Origin: Actinomycetota bacterium
GTDB taxonomy: Bacteria; Actinomycetota; Thermoleophilia; Miltoncostaeales; Miltoncostaeaceae
Assembly (NCBI GenBank): GCA_947475125.1
Contig: CANJMX010000044.1
Location: 1-10,210 of the forward strand
Direction of reading: 5' to 3'
Length of the DNA: 10,210 nt
The notes under the pieces are model-generated. The model was not told the DNA's origin, did not search any database, and worked only from the letters and a program-made list of their open reading frames with translations. Shown in pieces: positions 1 through 6,507 of this stretch. A program made the position numbers and the translations under genes. How positions within the stretch are numbered: position 1 is the first letter of the stretch; every line of letters starts with the position of its first letter.

Positions 1-818
1 GGCTTTCCGGTGCTTCCCGAGGTGTAGAGCGCAAACAGCATCTGCTCGGCGTCCATCGGCTGGGCGACGTGCTCGGGCGATGCCGCCGCCTCGAGGTCGT
101 GGAACCACAGATCGCGCCCGGGCATCCATTTGATGTCGCCACCGGTCCGGCGCACGACCACCGAGTGCAGCACGCCAGGGGCCCGATCGAGCGCGCCATC
201 CGCATTGGCCTTGAGCGGGATCGTCTTGCCCCCCCGCCAGCCCTCATCCTGGGTGATGAGCACGGTGGCTTCGAAATCGACCATGCGCTCGCCGAGGGCC
301 TCTGATGAGAACCCACCGAACACCACCGTATGGGCGGCACCGAGGCGTGCGCAGGCCAGCATGGCGATGGGAAGTTCGGGGACCATGCCCATGTAGATGC
401 CCACGCGACCGCCCACGCCCACACCGAGGTCGGTCAGGGCGTTTGCGAAGCGGCACACCCGGGCATGCAGGTCACGGTAGGTGAGGGTGACGGTGTCGCC
501 CGGCTCGCCCTCCCAGTGGATGGCCACCTTGTCGCCGTGCTCGGCGAGATGGCGATCGAGGCAGTTGGCGGCGATGTTGAGCGTGCCGCCCGTAAACCAC
601 CGGTAGAACGGGGCGTCGTCGTCGTCCAGCGCCCTGGTCCAGGGGGTGTCCCATGTCAGGCGCCGCGCCTGGTCTTCCCACCAGGCGATGGGGTCGGCAT
701 CGGCCTGCTCAACCACGCTGCGGTCGTTGATGCGTGCGGCGGCTGCAAAGGCCGAGGGCGGCGGATATTCCGCGCCAGTGGCCTGAAGGTTGCTGATTGC
801 CGGGCCGGACTCGCTCAT
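1..818 (-). CDS. acs: Acetyl-CoA synthetase (AMP-forming), N-terminal part, cut by window edge
   Basis: The enzyme activates acetate with ATP and CoA to acetyl-CoA in the cytosol. Only the first 272 codons are present; the gene runs off the left edge, and the family is usually about 650 residues. The translation has the ACS N-terminal signature GGTLNIAANCLDRHL (residues 77-91), then HTVVFGGFSSEALGERM (163-179) and ITQDEGWRGGKTIPLK (188-203), which align well from memory with E. coli Acs. The window stops inside the adenylate-forming P-loop motif YTSGSTGK (265-272). The ATG at 818 is preceded six bases upstream by a GAGGAG ribosome-binding site, the best in the window. It is transcribed divergently from the PH-domain gene. 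Propionyl-CoA synthetase is a close relative, but the N-terminal motifs look like acetyl-CoA synthetase. No functional tie to the hopanoid genes is evident. Confidence 0.93.
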   Translation of the reverse strand, partial: MSESGPAISNLQATGAEYPPPSAFAAAARINDRSVVEQADADPIAWWEDQARRLTWDTPWTRALDDDDAPFYRWFTGGTLNIAANCLDRHLAEHGDKVAIHWEGEPGDTVTLTYRDLHARVCRFANALTDLGVGVGGRVGIYMGMVPELPIAMLACARLGAAHTVVFGGFSSEALGERMVDFEATVLITQDEGWRGGKTIPLKANADGALDRAPGVLHSVVVRRTGGDIKWMPGRDLWFHDLEAAASPEHVAQPMDAEQMLFALYTSGSTGK

Positions 819-905
819 CTGATGCTCCTCGGGCAGGGGAATCGGTAATGCCGTGGCTAGTGTACGCGCGGTCCACCCGCCGCCGGGGTGGTGCATGGGG
901 CGTTC
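819..905. promoter_or_regulatory. Divergent intergenic region, acs / PH-domain gene
   Basis: These 87 bases separate two divergent genes and must carry the start signals for both unless transcription enters from elsewhere. On the minus strand the acs ribosome-binding site GAGGAG is clear at about 825-830. A TACACT hexamer reading towards acs (861-866) resembles an actinobacterial -10 box (TAnnnT), but no convincing -35 box accompanies it. No strong ribosome-binding site precedes the plus-strand gene. The promoter assignment is weak inference. Confidence 0.3.
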
Positions 906-1412
906 ATGGAGGCCCACGTGGAACTGATGCAGGACGAAGACATCATCTGGACCGGCCACCCGACGTGGAAGGGCACGCTCGGCTGGTACGTCCGTGCCAT
1001 CCCGGTGGTGTTCATCCCGGTGGTGGTCATCTACGTGCTGCGGGCCCTCGACCTGGGCAGCGGCATCTCACTGGGCAAGTGGTGGCTCATCACCATCATC
1101 CTGCTGGTGGGTGTGGCGCTGGTGGACATCGTCCGCCGATGGGCCACCGTGTACACGGTCACCACGCAGCGGCTGCATATCCGCAGAGGAATCCTGTCGC
1201 GGGCCGAGCAGAGCACGCGCACCGATCGGGTGCAGAACCTCAACACATTCCAGTCGCCGGTGGAGCGTCTGCTCAACGTGGGCGACCTCGACTTTGACAC
1301 CGCGGGAGAGCGCGAGGGCACGTTCTGCTTCAGCGGTGTGGCCGATCCGCATGACATCGCCGCACGCATCCAGCCACATCTGGCGGGGTATCGGCCGGTG
1401 GGGACGCCGTGA
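906..1412 (+). CDS. Bacterial PH-domain membrane protein (bPH2 / DUF304, YdbS-like)
   Basis: A 168-residue protein with a short cytoplasmic N-terminus, two hydrophobic helices (about residues 28-47 and 59-77), and a C-terminal bacterial pleckstrin-homology fold. The hallmark is YTVTTQRLHIRRGILSR (83-99), followed by the polar strand around TDRVQNLNTFQSPVERLL (106-123) and the closing VGDLDFDTAG strand (125-134), the usual layout of bPH2/DUF304 proteins. The molecular role of the family is poorly known; members are membrane anchored. The start is uncertain: in-frame GTG codons at 888 and 891 would add up to six residues, and an ATG at 927 would remove seven. I chose ATG 906 because the protein then begins just before the conserved acidic segment. 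Its stop overlaps the next start by four bases (GTGA), so the two are probably translationally coupled. Confidence 0.85.
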   Translation: MEAHVELMQDEDIIWTGHPTWKGTLGWYVRAIPVVFIPVVVIYVLRALDLGSGISLGKWWLITIILLVGVALVDIVRRWATVYTVTTQRLHIRRGILSRAEQSTRTDRVQNLNTFQSPVERLLNVGDLDFDTAGEREGTFCFSGVADPHDIAARIQPHLAGYRPVGTP

Positions 1413-1705
1413 TCCCGAAGCACGCATCCGGCCCACGGGCCGCGGGGGGTACGGCTGGGCGCGACGTGCGCCACCGGGAGGTGCTGGCCCACTGGCCGGT
1501 GCTGCAGGAGCCGTGGGCCCGGGAGGTGGAGGATCACCGGACGAGAGTTGAGGAATCGTCCACGCCCCAGGCCCCGCCAGCGAGCATCAATGCGGTGGAT
1601 GCGGTGGATGCGGGGGTTACGCCACTCGAGGCCATCAACCGGGCCCTCGGGCTCTCCGACGACGATGGGACCCACGAGACCAGCCGACGCCCCGTGGCCG
1701 GCTGA
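1409..1705 (+). CDS. Small hypothetical protein coupled to the PH-domain gene
   Basis: A 98-residue reading frame that starts at a GTG overlapping the PH-domain gene's TGA by four bases and ends only six bases before the stop of the convergent VanW gene. I recognise no family. The N-terminal third is basic and has a tryptophan-containing stretch (REVLAHWPVLQEPWAREVED, about residues 23-42). The middle is rich in Pro, Ser, Ala and Glu, and near the C-terminus TPLEAINRALGLSDDDG (about 70-86) could be a short helix with an acidic cap. No signal peptide or membrane segment is visible. Support for a real gene is positional: the overlap junction, the filling of an otherwise empty 300 bases, and the stop lying inside a symmetrical hairpin shared with the opposing gene. 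In high-GC DNA a frame this long can arise by chance, so it remains unproven. Confidence 0.5.
   Translation: MIPKHASGPRAAGGTAGRDVRHREVLAHWPVLQEPWAREVEDHRTRVEESSTPQAPPASINAVDAVDAGVTPLEAINRALGLSDDDGTHETSRRPVAG
1592..1609 (+). repeat. Short tandem repeat, 9-mer GCGGTGGAT x2
   Basis: Two perfect adjacent copies of GCGGTGGAT, followed by a degenerate third copy (GCGGGGG) from 1610. Within the 98-residue frame it encodes the duplicated Ala-Val-Asp step in NAVDAVDAG. Nine-base units keep the frame open, so copy-number change would add or remove three residues. Confidence 0.7.
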
Positions 1706-1719
1706 ACCGGATCAGCCGG
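1698..1719. terminator. Bidirectional hairpin between convergent genes, containing both stop codons
   Basis: CCGGCTGA (1698-1705) and TCAGCCGG (1712-1719) are perfect reverse complements separated by six bases (ACCGGA), giving an 8-bp stem with six G:C pairs. It lies exactly where the plus-strand small gene (TGA 1703-1705) and the minus-strand VanW gene (TGA read from 1714 to 1712) meet, and the two stop codons pair with each other in the stem. There is no T-rich tract on either side, so it is not a classical intrinsic terminator. U-less hairpins at convergent gene ends are often proposed as terminators or 3'-end stabilisers in high-GC actinobacteria. The pairing is seen directly; the function is inferred from position. 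Confidence 0.65.
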
Positions 1720-3517
1720 AGGGTGCCGAGGGCGTCTCCGCCCCAGGGGTACCCGGTGCCACGCCGATCACCTTGGGCGGGGCGAGATACACCGTGGTGA
1801 AGGTGTCGTCGCTGAGCAGCTCCGACCCCTTGAAGACCTTGCGGAGGATGTCCACCGAGTAGCCCCGGTCACCCGACGTGATCTCCTGTTGCTGTCCAGC
1901 GGGGACGCCCTCGGTGGCCACGTAGCGGGTCTTGGGCGTTGTGAAGTCGTACGGGTTGCCGGTGCTCTCCTCCACCTTGCGGTCGAACGACGTGGAGTAA
2001 ATGGTGACCGTGATGCTGTCAGTGGCATTGGACACCCGCACGAGCGCCGAGGCGTCCCAGTCGTTGGTGATGACCAGATCCGGAATGGGCCACGAGATTG
2101 TGGCCTCGCGACCCAGCGGATAGCGGTCGATGTAGAGCTGGTGGGCGGTGTGCTGGTTCAACTCGAAGCCGGCGAAGAATGCGGCGTTGAACAACGTGGT
2201 GGCGACCTGCGACACGCCGCCGCCGATGGAGTCCACGTGCAGGCCGTCGGCCAGCATGGGGGCGGCCACAAAACCCCGCTCCACGGTGCGCTCGCCCAGC
2301 GTTTCGTTGAGCGACAGGCGCCCATTCGGCGGAATGATCGTGCCGTTCAGGATCTGCGACGCCCGTCGGATGTTGGTGACCCGTGGCTCGCCCGGGGAGT
2401 ACGGGGTCATGAAGGACCCCACTTCCTCCTTGATGCCGAGCGACTGCGCCTTTTCGGTGGTGAACACGGGGTTGTCGTCCACGTAGGTGGATTCCACCGG
2501 CCGGTCCTCTCCCATCAGGCCATCGGCCACCAGCTTGCCATCCACCAGGCGGCCATCCTTGGAGGGCACCACGACTACCTGTGTGCCGCGTACCTCAAAG
2601 CGCGCCGGGGCCGGGATGACGGAGGTCGCTGGGTAGGCGGCAATCAGCGGTTTACGCAGGTCGGAACCCGAGAGCGAGAGCCCCTTGGGGCCGAAGTGGA
2701 ATGCGGCTGCCACCCCGGCGCGGTCGAGCGTGGCCTGAATGCCATCCACCGATACCTGGGTGCCGCGCTGCAGCACCTGCTGTGCCTGGCGGACCTGCGC
2801 CTGTGCGGCATCGGTCGTGAGCGTGGGCCGGGTCGTGCGAACCGGCAATTGCAGGTGGGATGGCAACGCTGAGAGGTCGCCCGACACCATCCGCTTGAGG
2901 CGGGCGCGGTCGAGTTCGCGGCCATCGGCTTGAGGTGTGACCGTGAACTGCGCACCCTGCACCTGCACGCGTGCATTCTGCTCGGGCCGGTCCACCTGCG
3001 TGGCGATGTCGGCAACCCATGCGTCAACGGCACCCTTGCGGTACGCCACCGGCAGGGGAGAGGTGATGGGGGCGGCACCCGTGACGGCGCGAAACCCGCG
3101 GGTCAGGCGCCCGGGCGATTCGTCGGCCGCCATGGTCTTTGCGGCAGCAACGTTGGCGGTGGCGCCGAGGTCGGACGGGCGCATGACGCCCAGCACACCA
3201 CCATCGACATCGAGGTTGACGAGACGTTGGGTGAGCACCTTCCCCCGCGCCGTGAGCGCGGTGGTCACCTGCGCCTCGTCCTGACCCATGTCCACGCCTG
3301 CCACCACGACCTGCGGCGCCACGCCTCCTCCACCACCCGCGATGAGCAGGACGATGCCGACGAGGGCGACAACCGCCACGCCGCCGACGACGAGTTTCGT
3401 ACGCCGACCCGGGGGTCTGCGTGCGGATCGCGGTCGCGAGGCAGAACGTGACGATGAGGCCTCGCCGCGCCGACGGGCCGGGCGGCTGTCCTCGCGCGGT
3501 GGCCGGGGATTGGTCAT
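1712..3517 (-). CDS. VanW family protein, membrane-anchored, with peptidoglycan-binding-like and G5-like regions
   Basis: A 601-residue protein. An arginine/proline/serine-rich cytoplasmic tail (residues 1-40) leads into one hydrophobic segment (about 41-62, ending in a glycine run), so the rest should lie outside the membrane. Residues about 75-350 resemble the putative peptidoglycan-binding repeats (PG_binding_4 type) of YoaR/VanW proteins. The VanW domain covers about 369-505 and carries its typical core IGGGVSQVATTLFNAAFFAG (431-450), followed by LNQHTAHQLYIDRYPLGREA (453-472). About 522-584 resembles a G5 domain, and the tail is Pro/Gly/Ser-rich. VanW is named from a vancomycin-resistance cluster, but its activity is unknown and this is not evidence of resistance. 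The ATG at 3517 is chosen; an in-frame TTG at 3541 would add eight residues. No clear ribosome-binding site precedes either. It lies 46 bases after the PAP2 stop on the same strand and may share its transcript. Confidence 0.9.
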   Translation of the reverse strand: MTNPRPPREDSRPARRRGEASSSRSASRPRSARRPPGRRTKLVVGGVAVVALVGIVLLIAGGGGGVAPQVVVAGVDMGQDEAQVTTALTARGKVLTQRLVNLDVDGGVLGVMRPSDLGATANVAAAKTMAADESPGRLTRGFRAVTGAAPITSPLPVAYRKGAVDAWVADIATQVDRPEQNARVQVQGAQFTVTPQADGRELDRARLKRMVSGDLSALPSHLQLPVRTTRPTLTTDAAQAQVRQAQQVLQRGTQVSVDGIQATLDRAGVAAAFHFGPKGLSLSGSDLRKPLIAAYPATSVIPAPARFEVRGTQVVVVPSKDGRLVDGKLVADGLMGEDRPVESTYVDDNPVFTTEKAQSLGIKEEVGSFMTPYSPGEPRVTNIRRASQILNGTIIPPNGRLSLNETLGERTVERGFVAAPMLADGLHVDSIGGGVSQVATTLFNAAFFAGFELNQHTAHQLYIDRYPLGREATISWPIPDLVITNDWDASALVRVSNATDSITVTIYSTSFDRKVEESTGNPYDFTTPKTRYVATEGVPAGQQQEITSGDRGYSVDILRKVFKGSELLSDDTFTTVYLAPPKVIGVAPGTPGAETPSAPSG

Positions 3518-3524
3518 TGCAGAA

Positions 3525-3538
3525 CGCGCTGGAGCGCG
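3525..3538. promoter_or_regulatory. Small dyad just upstream of the VanW start
   Basis: CGCGCT (3525-3530) and AGCGCG (3533-3538) form a perfect inverted repeat around a two-base centre, 8 to 21 bases before the VanW ATG and where a ribosome-binding site would sit. It could be an operator or a structure affecting initiation. At this GC content a six-base arm also occurs by chance, so the call is weak. Confidence 0.25.
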
Positions 3539-3563
3539 CAACTGGGTGATCTACGGGTGTTGG

Positions 3564-4322
3564 TCATGCGTCCTCGTGTGTGCCCGGGATGCCCGGTGCA
3601 CGGCTGATCCACCTCGCCGCGGCGGCCGCAGGGGCGACGATGGCGAGGCCCCCAGCGATGTCGGCAAGGAAGTGATTCCCCGTGACGACGACGGTGGTGG
3701 CGACGGCGAGAGGATATGCCACGGCGGCGGCGCGAAGCGAGGGCCGGGTTGTGGCCGACCAGATGGTCCAGGCAACGACCGGCGCCATCCCGACATGCAG
3801 CGACGGCATGGCCGCAACCGGGTGGTACACGAGGCGCACGATGGGGTGATCCATGGGGATGACCCCATCCGACACGGAGTCTTCGATGCCGATGCCCGAC
3901 ACCATCCGTGGCGGCGCCACCGGCTGGCGCGCGTACCAGGCGACGCCGCCCGACCAGGCGATGATGGCCAGCGTGCGGATGGCCGGGTACGCATGGGGAA
4001 GACGTCGGTAGGCCAGGCGCAGGGTGAGGGGGAGCACCACCAACTGACTGGACAGGTAGGCCGTGCCCCAGATGCGGCGCGACCAGGTACCGCGGAGCAC
4101 GAGGCGTTGCATGGCTGGCTCCACGAACACGCCGAGCCGTTTCTCGAGCTCCACGATGCGCCGCGCATTGCGGATGCCCTCATCGATACTGCCGCCCGTG
4201 CGGGCCTTGGCCAGGTTGTAGGCGAGGAGGGCCCCCACACCGATGGCGGCCTCAATCACCGGGCCATGGCGCCGGGCGGCGAGGGCCCGCACGCCGGCGA
4301 TTAGCCCGCGTCGCCGGGTCAT
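3564..4322 (-). CDS. PAP2 superfamily membrane phosphatase/phosphotransferase, Aur1-like
   Basis: A 252-residue polytopic membrane protein. The PAP2 catalytic signatures are visible: APPRM (136-140), the inositolphosphotransferase (Aur1/Ipt1)-type replacement for the first phosphatase motif; MPSLHVGMA (172-180), with His176 the probable general acid; and TGNHFLADIAGG (214-225), with the His217 nucleophile and Asp221. Hydrophobic stretches lie near 22-36, 86-105, 116-130, 178-190, 198-213 and 221-236. Known relatives cleave or transfer phosphate groups on lipids at the outer membrane face; fungal Aur1 moves phosphoinositol onto ceramide. The substrate here is unknown. The ATG at 4322 overlaps the hpnE stop as ATGA; a second in-frame ATG at 4328 would add two residues. 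This coupling places it in the hopanoid operon, suggesting a polyprenyl-diphosphate, hopanoid side-chain or envelope phospholipid substrate (inference). Confidence 0.88.
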   Translation of the reverse strand: MTRRRGLIAGVRALAARRHGPVIEAAIGVGALLAYNLAKARTGGSIDEGIRNARRIVELEKRLGVFVEPAMQRLVLRGTWSRRIWGTAYLSSQLVVLPLTLRLAYRRLPHAYPAIRTLAIIAWSGGVAWYARQPVAPPRMVSGIGIEDSVSDGVIPMDHPIVRLVYHPVAAMPSLHVGMAPVVAWTIWSATTRPSLRAAAVAYPLAVATTVVVTGNHFLADIAGGLAIVAPAAAAARWISRAPGIPGTHEDA

Positions 4323-5644
4323 GCCCATGCGAGGGTGGTGTGCAGGGCGGTCACGGCGGTGAGCCCGCTGCGCACGGCTCCCTCCATGGTGGCGGGCCAG
4401 CCGGTGGCGGTCCAGTTGCCGGCGAGCACCAGGCCCTGGACGGGGGTGATGGCACCGGGACGGCGTGAGGCCTGTCCCGGCGATGGAGCGAAGGTGGCGC
4501 GGGCATCCTTGACCACGGCCCAGTCGCTGAGCACCGCCTTGCCAGCGGCCGGCAGCAGCACGCGGATCTCACGGTCCATCTGCTCGGCCAGTAGCGGTCG
4601 CGGCACGCCCATCTCGGTGTGGGCCCCCGAGATCGACAGGGCCAGGTGTTGCCCCGGGGCACCCTCCCCCGTGATGGCGGTGCGGTCGAACATCCACTGC
4701 ACCGGGCTGTCCACCACGGCGAGCACAGGCTGGGGCATCACCGGACGGTCATACCAGAGGTGCACGTTGACGATGGGCGACTCTCCCAGTTCGGGGTCAG
4801 TGGGCAGGGCATCTGGTGCCACGTCCCGTGCCCGCCCGGGCGGAAGGGCAAGGATGACTGCATCGGCCGCTATCTCCCTGCCGTCGTCGAGGGTGACGCC
4901 GGTGCCGTGGGCCCGGATGACCGCGTGACCTGTGAGCACCTCGCCCCCCGTGCGCGTGAGATGCCGCCGGGTGGGGGCATCGATCAGATGCGAGAGACCG
5001 ACCAGCGACCAGCCGATGGCCGACCCGCCGCGCGTTCGCATGAGCCCCTCCGTAAGCACGAACGTGGCCAGGGCGGCGGACACACGGTCGCTTCGGTCGT
5101 TGCAGGTGGGCAGCACGAGCAGGTCCCAGAAGCGCTCGATGGATGCATCGCCCTGACCGTGCCCGCGAAGCCAGTCGCCAAACGTGACGTCGTCCAGTCC
5201 GGCACGCCCCGCGGGGCCGAGTGCGACGATGGCGAACAGTGCCCGCAGCGCATTCGCCCGCTCACGCGTGGACAACAACCCGAACCGGGCGAATGAGGGG
5301 CCCATGTGCAGAGGAGGGGGCAGGCGTGCCGCGGTGAGCACGCCGTGAGTGCCCGCACGGTCGCGCACGGCAACCTCAAGAGCGGGCTGCATGGTGGTGA
5401 GCCCGAGCGAACCCAGCCGGTTGAGCAGTGCCATATAGGCAGTGCAGCAGCCCAGGTGCACGTGCTGGCCGTTGTCGATCTCAACGCCGGTCCGCGGCTC
5501 GGTGAAGCTGAACGCCTTGCCACCCAGGAAGGGACGGCGTTCCACCAGGGTCACTCGCGCGCCACAGCTGGTCGCCTCGACCGCCGCGGCAATGCCCGCG
5601 AGGCCGCCCCCGGCAACCACCACGCGGGCTCCGGCGAGGCTCAC
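4319..5644 (-). CDS. hpnE: Hydroxysqualene dehydroxylase, FAD-dependent
   Basis: A 441-residue flavoprotein of the amine oxidase/phytoene desaturase type. In the HpnC-D-E pathway HpnE reductively removes the hydroxyl of hydroxysqualene to give squalene. The N-terminus has the dinucleotide-binding motif VVVAGGGLAGIAAA (residues 8-21), the acidic end of the second strand at Glu35 (LVERR), and PFLGGKAFSF (38-47). IDNGQHVHLGC (56-66) is a characteristic HpnE stretch. The C-terminus closes with GLVLAGNWTATGWPATMEGA, the second flavin-contacting region. The start is the GTG at 5644, whose GTGA overlaps the hpnD stop; a GAGG lies about six bases upstream. The frame is open further upstream to about 5944, but that part overlaps hpnD and is low-complexity shadow sequence. 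A carotenoid desaturase is the main alternative, made unlikely by the adjoining hpnC and hpnD. Confidence 0.95.
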   Translation of the reverse strand: MSLAGARVVVAGGGLAGIAAAVEATSCGARVTLVERRPFLGGKAFSFTEPRTGVEIDNGQHVHLGCCTAYMALLNRLGSLGLTTMQPALEVAVRDRAGTHGVLTAARLPPPLHMGPSFARFGLLSTRERANALRALFAIVALGPAGRAGLDDVTFGDWLRGHGQGDASIERFWDLLVLPTCNDRSDRVSAALATFVLTEGLMRTRGGSAIGWSLVGLSHLIDAPTRRHLTRTGGEVLTGHAVIRAHGTGVTLDDGREIAADAVILALPPGRARDVAPDALPTDPELGESPIVNVHLWYDRPVMPQPVLAVVDSPVQWMFDRTAITGEGAPGQHLALSISGAHTEMGVPRPLLAEQMDREIRVLLPAAGKAVLSDWAVVKDARATFAPSPGQASRRPGAITPVQGLVLAGNWTATGWPATMEGAVRSGLTAVTALHTTLAWA

Positions 5645-6507
5645 CGTCGCCTCGCGGTGAACGCCCTGCCGATTGACCGGGCCATGAGGAACAGCTTGCG
5701 ACGGCCCGAGAGTGAGATACGGCCCCGCGTGTAGTCGTAACCCCCATCGGTGATGCGGGCGAGGATGTCGCCGTAGAGGGCCGCGAGCATGCTCACGCAC
5801 ATGCGGGCGCGCAGGTCGAGCAGCGGGATGAGGCGTTCGCCGCGTGCGAAGTAGTCGCGGGCCCGGTCTCCCTGCATCTGCATGAGGCGGTACATCTGAG
5901 GGCCCATTCGATCGGCCAGGATGTCGGCCTCGCTCACGCCACATGCCGACATCTCATCGGCGGGAAGATAGATGCGGTCGCGCAGGGCGTCCTCCTGGAC
6001 GTCGCGCATGATGTTGACCACCTGCATGGCCACCCCGAGGTCCTCCGCGTGATCGACCGCAGTGGGATCGCGGAACCCGAACACGTGCAGCGACAGCACC
6101 CCCACCGCGCCGGCCACGCGATCGCAGTAGCCCTTGAGCGCCGGCCAGTCGGCGTAGCGATCGATGGCCAGATCCATCTCCACGCCATCCACAAGGGCGT
6201 CCATGGGCGCGCGTGGGATGCCGAACCGGCGGACGGCGTCGGCCAGCGCGATGAGCACGGGGTCATCGGCAGGCACGTCACCGTCGTAGACCTTGGCTAC
6301 CTCATCGCGGCGTGCTGCAACGGCAGCCAGCTTCGCGCCCATGTCGTCAACCCCATCCACGGAGTCGTCGCACAGGCGACTGAAGGCATAGAGGGCATGG
6401 ATGCCGCGACGGCGGGTGCGTGGCAGCAAGATGAAGCCGAAGTAGAAGTTGCGGGCCTCGGTACGGGTGATCTGGGTGCAGCGGTCGTAGGCCTCGTTCA
6501 CGTTCAT
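5641..6507 (-). CDS. hpnD: Presqualene diphosphate synthase
   Basis: A 288-residue trans-isoprenyl diphosphate synthase of the squalene/phytoene synthase family. HpnD condenses two farnesyl diphosphates head-to-head to presqualene diphosphate. The first aspartate-rich motif is CDDSVD (Asp47 to Asp51, DxxxD). The second is NIMRDVQED (165-173; Asp169 to Asp173), followed by the RIYLPADEM segment (178-186). These positions match the Mg2+-diphosphate sites of the family. The N-terminal FYFGFILLPRTRRRGIHALY (21-40) is also typical. The ATG at 6507 overlaps the hpnC stop as ATGA, and its own stop overlaps the hpnE GTG. Phytoene synthase is the closest alternative; pairing with a divergent paralogue (hpnC) and with hpnE and shc decides for HpnD. 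No missing key residue was seen. Confidence 0.95.
   Translation of the reverse strand: MNVNEAYDRCTQITRTEARNFYFGFILLPRTRRRGIHALYAFSRLCDDSVDGVDDMGAKLAAVAARRDEVAKVYDGDVPADDPVLIALADAVRRFGIPRAPMDALVDGVEMDLAIDRYADWPALKGYCDRVAGAVGVLSLHVFGFRDPTAVDHAEDLGVAMQVVNIMRDVQEDALRDRIYLPADEMSACGVSEADILADRMGPQMYRLMQMQGDRARDYFARGERLIPLLDLRARMCVSMLAALYGDILARITDGGYDYTRGRISLSGRRKLFLMARSIGRAFTARRR

Noticed and set aside
130..848. Plus-strand open frames across the acs region
   Set aside because: The minus strand reads as an uninterrupted acetyl-CoA synthetase N-terminus with a good ribosome-binding site. The plus-strand frames show no domains.
1712..3517. VanW as a vancomycin-resistance determinant
   Set aside because: No VanH, VanA-type ligase or VanX gene is present in the window. 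VanW/YoaR-type proteins are widespread in Gram-positive bacteria outside resistance clusters.
1889..4304. Long plus-strand open frames (1889-2872 and 3288-4304) opposite the VanW and PAP2 genes
   Set aside because: Their translations are low-complexity Arg/Gly/Ala/His mixtures with no family motif, and the opposite strand has clear VanW and PAP2 signatures. Such antisense frames are expected at this GC content.
5645..5944. N-terminal extension of the hpnE frame by 100 codons
   Set aside because: It lies inside hpnD in another frame, is Arg/Pro/His-rich, and the flavin-binding motif begins only eight residues after the GTG at 5644, as expected for the family.
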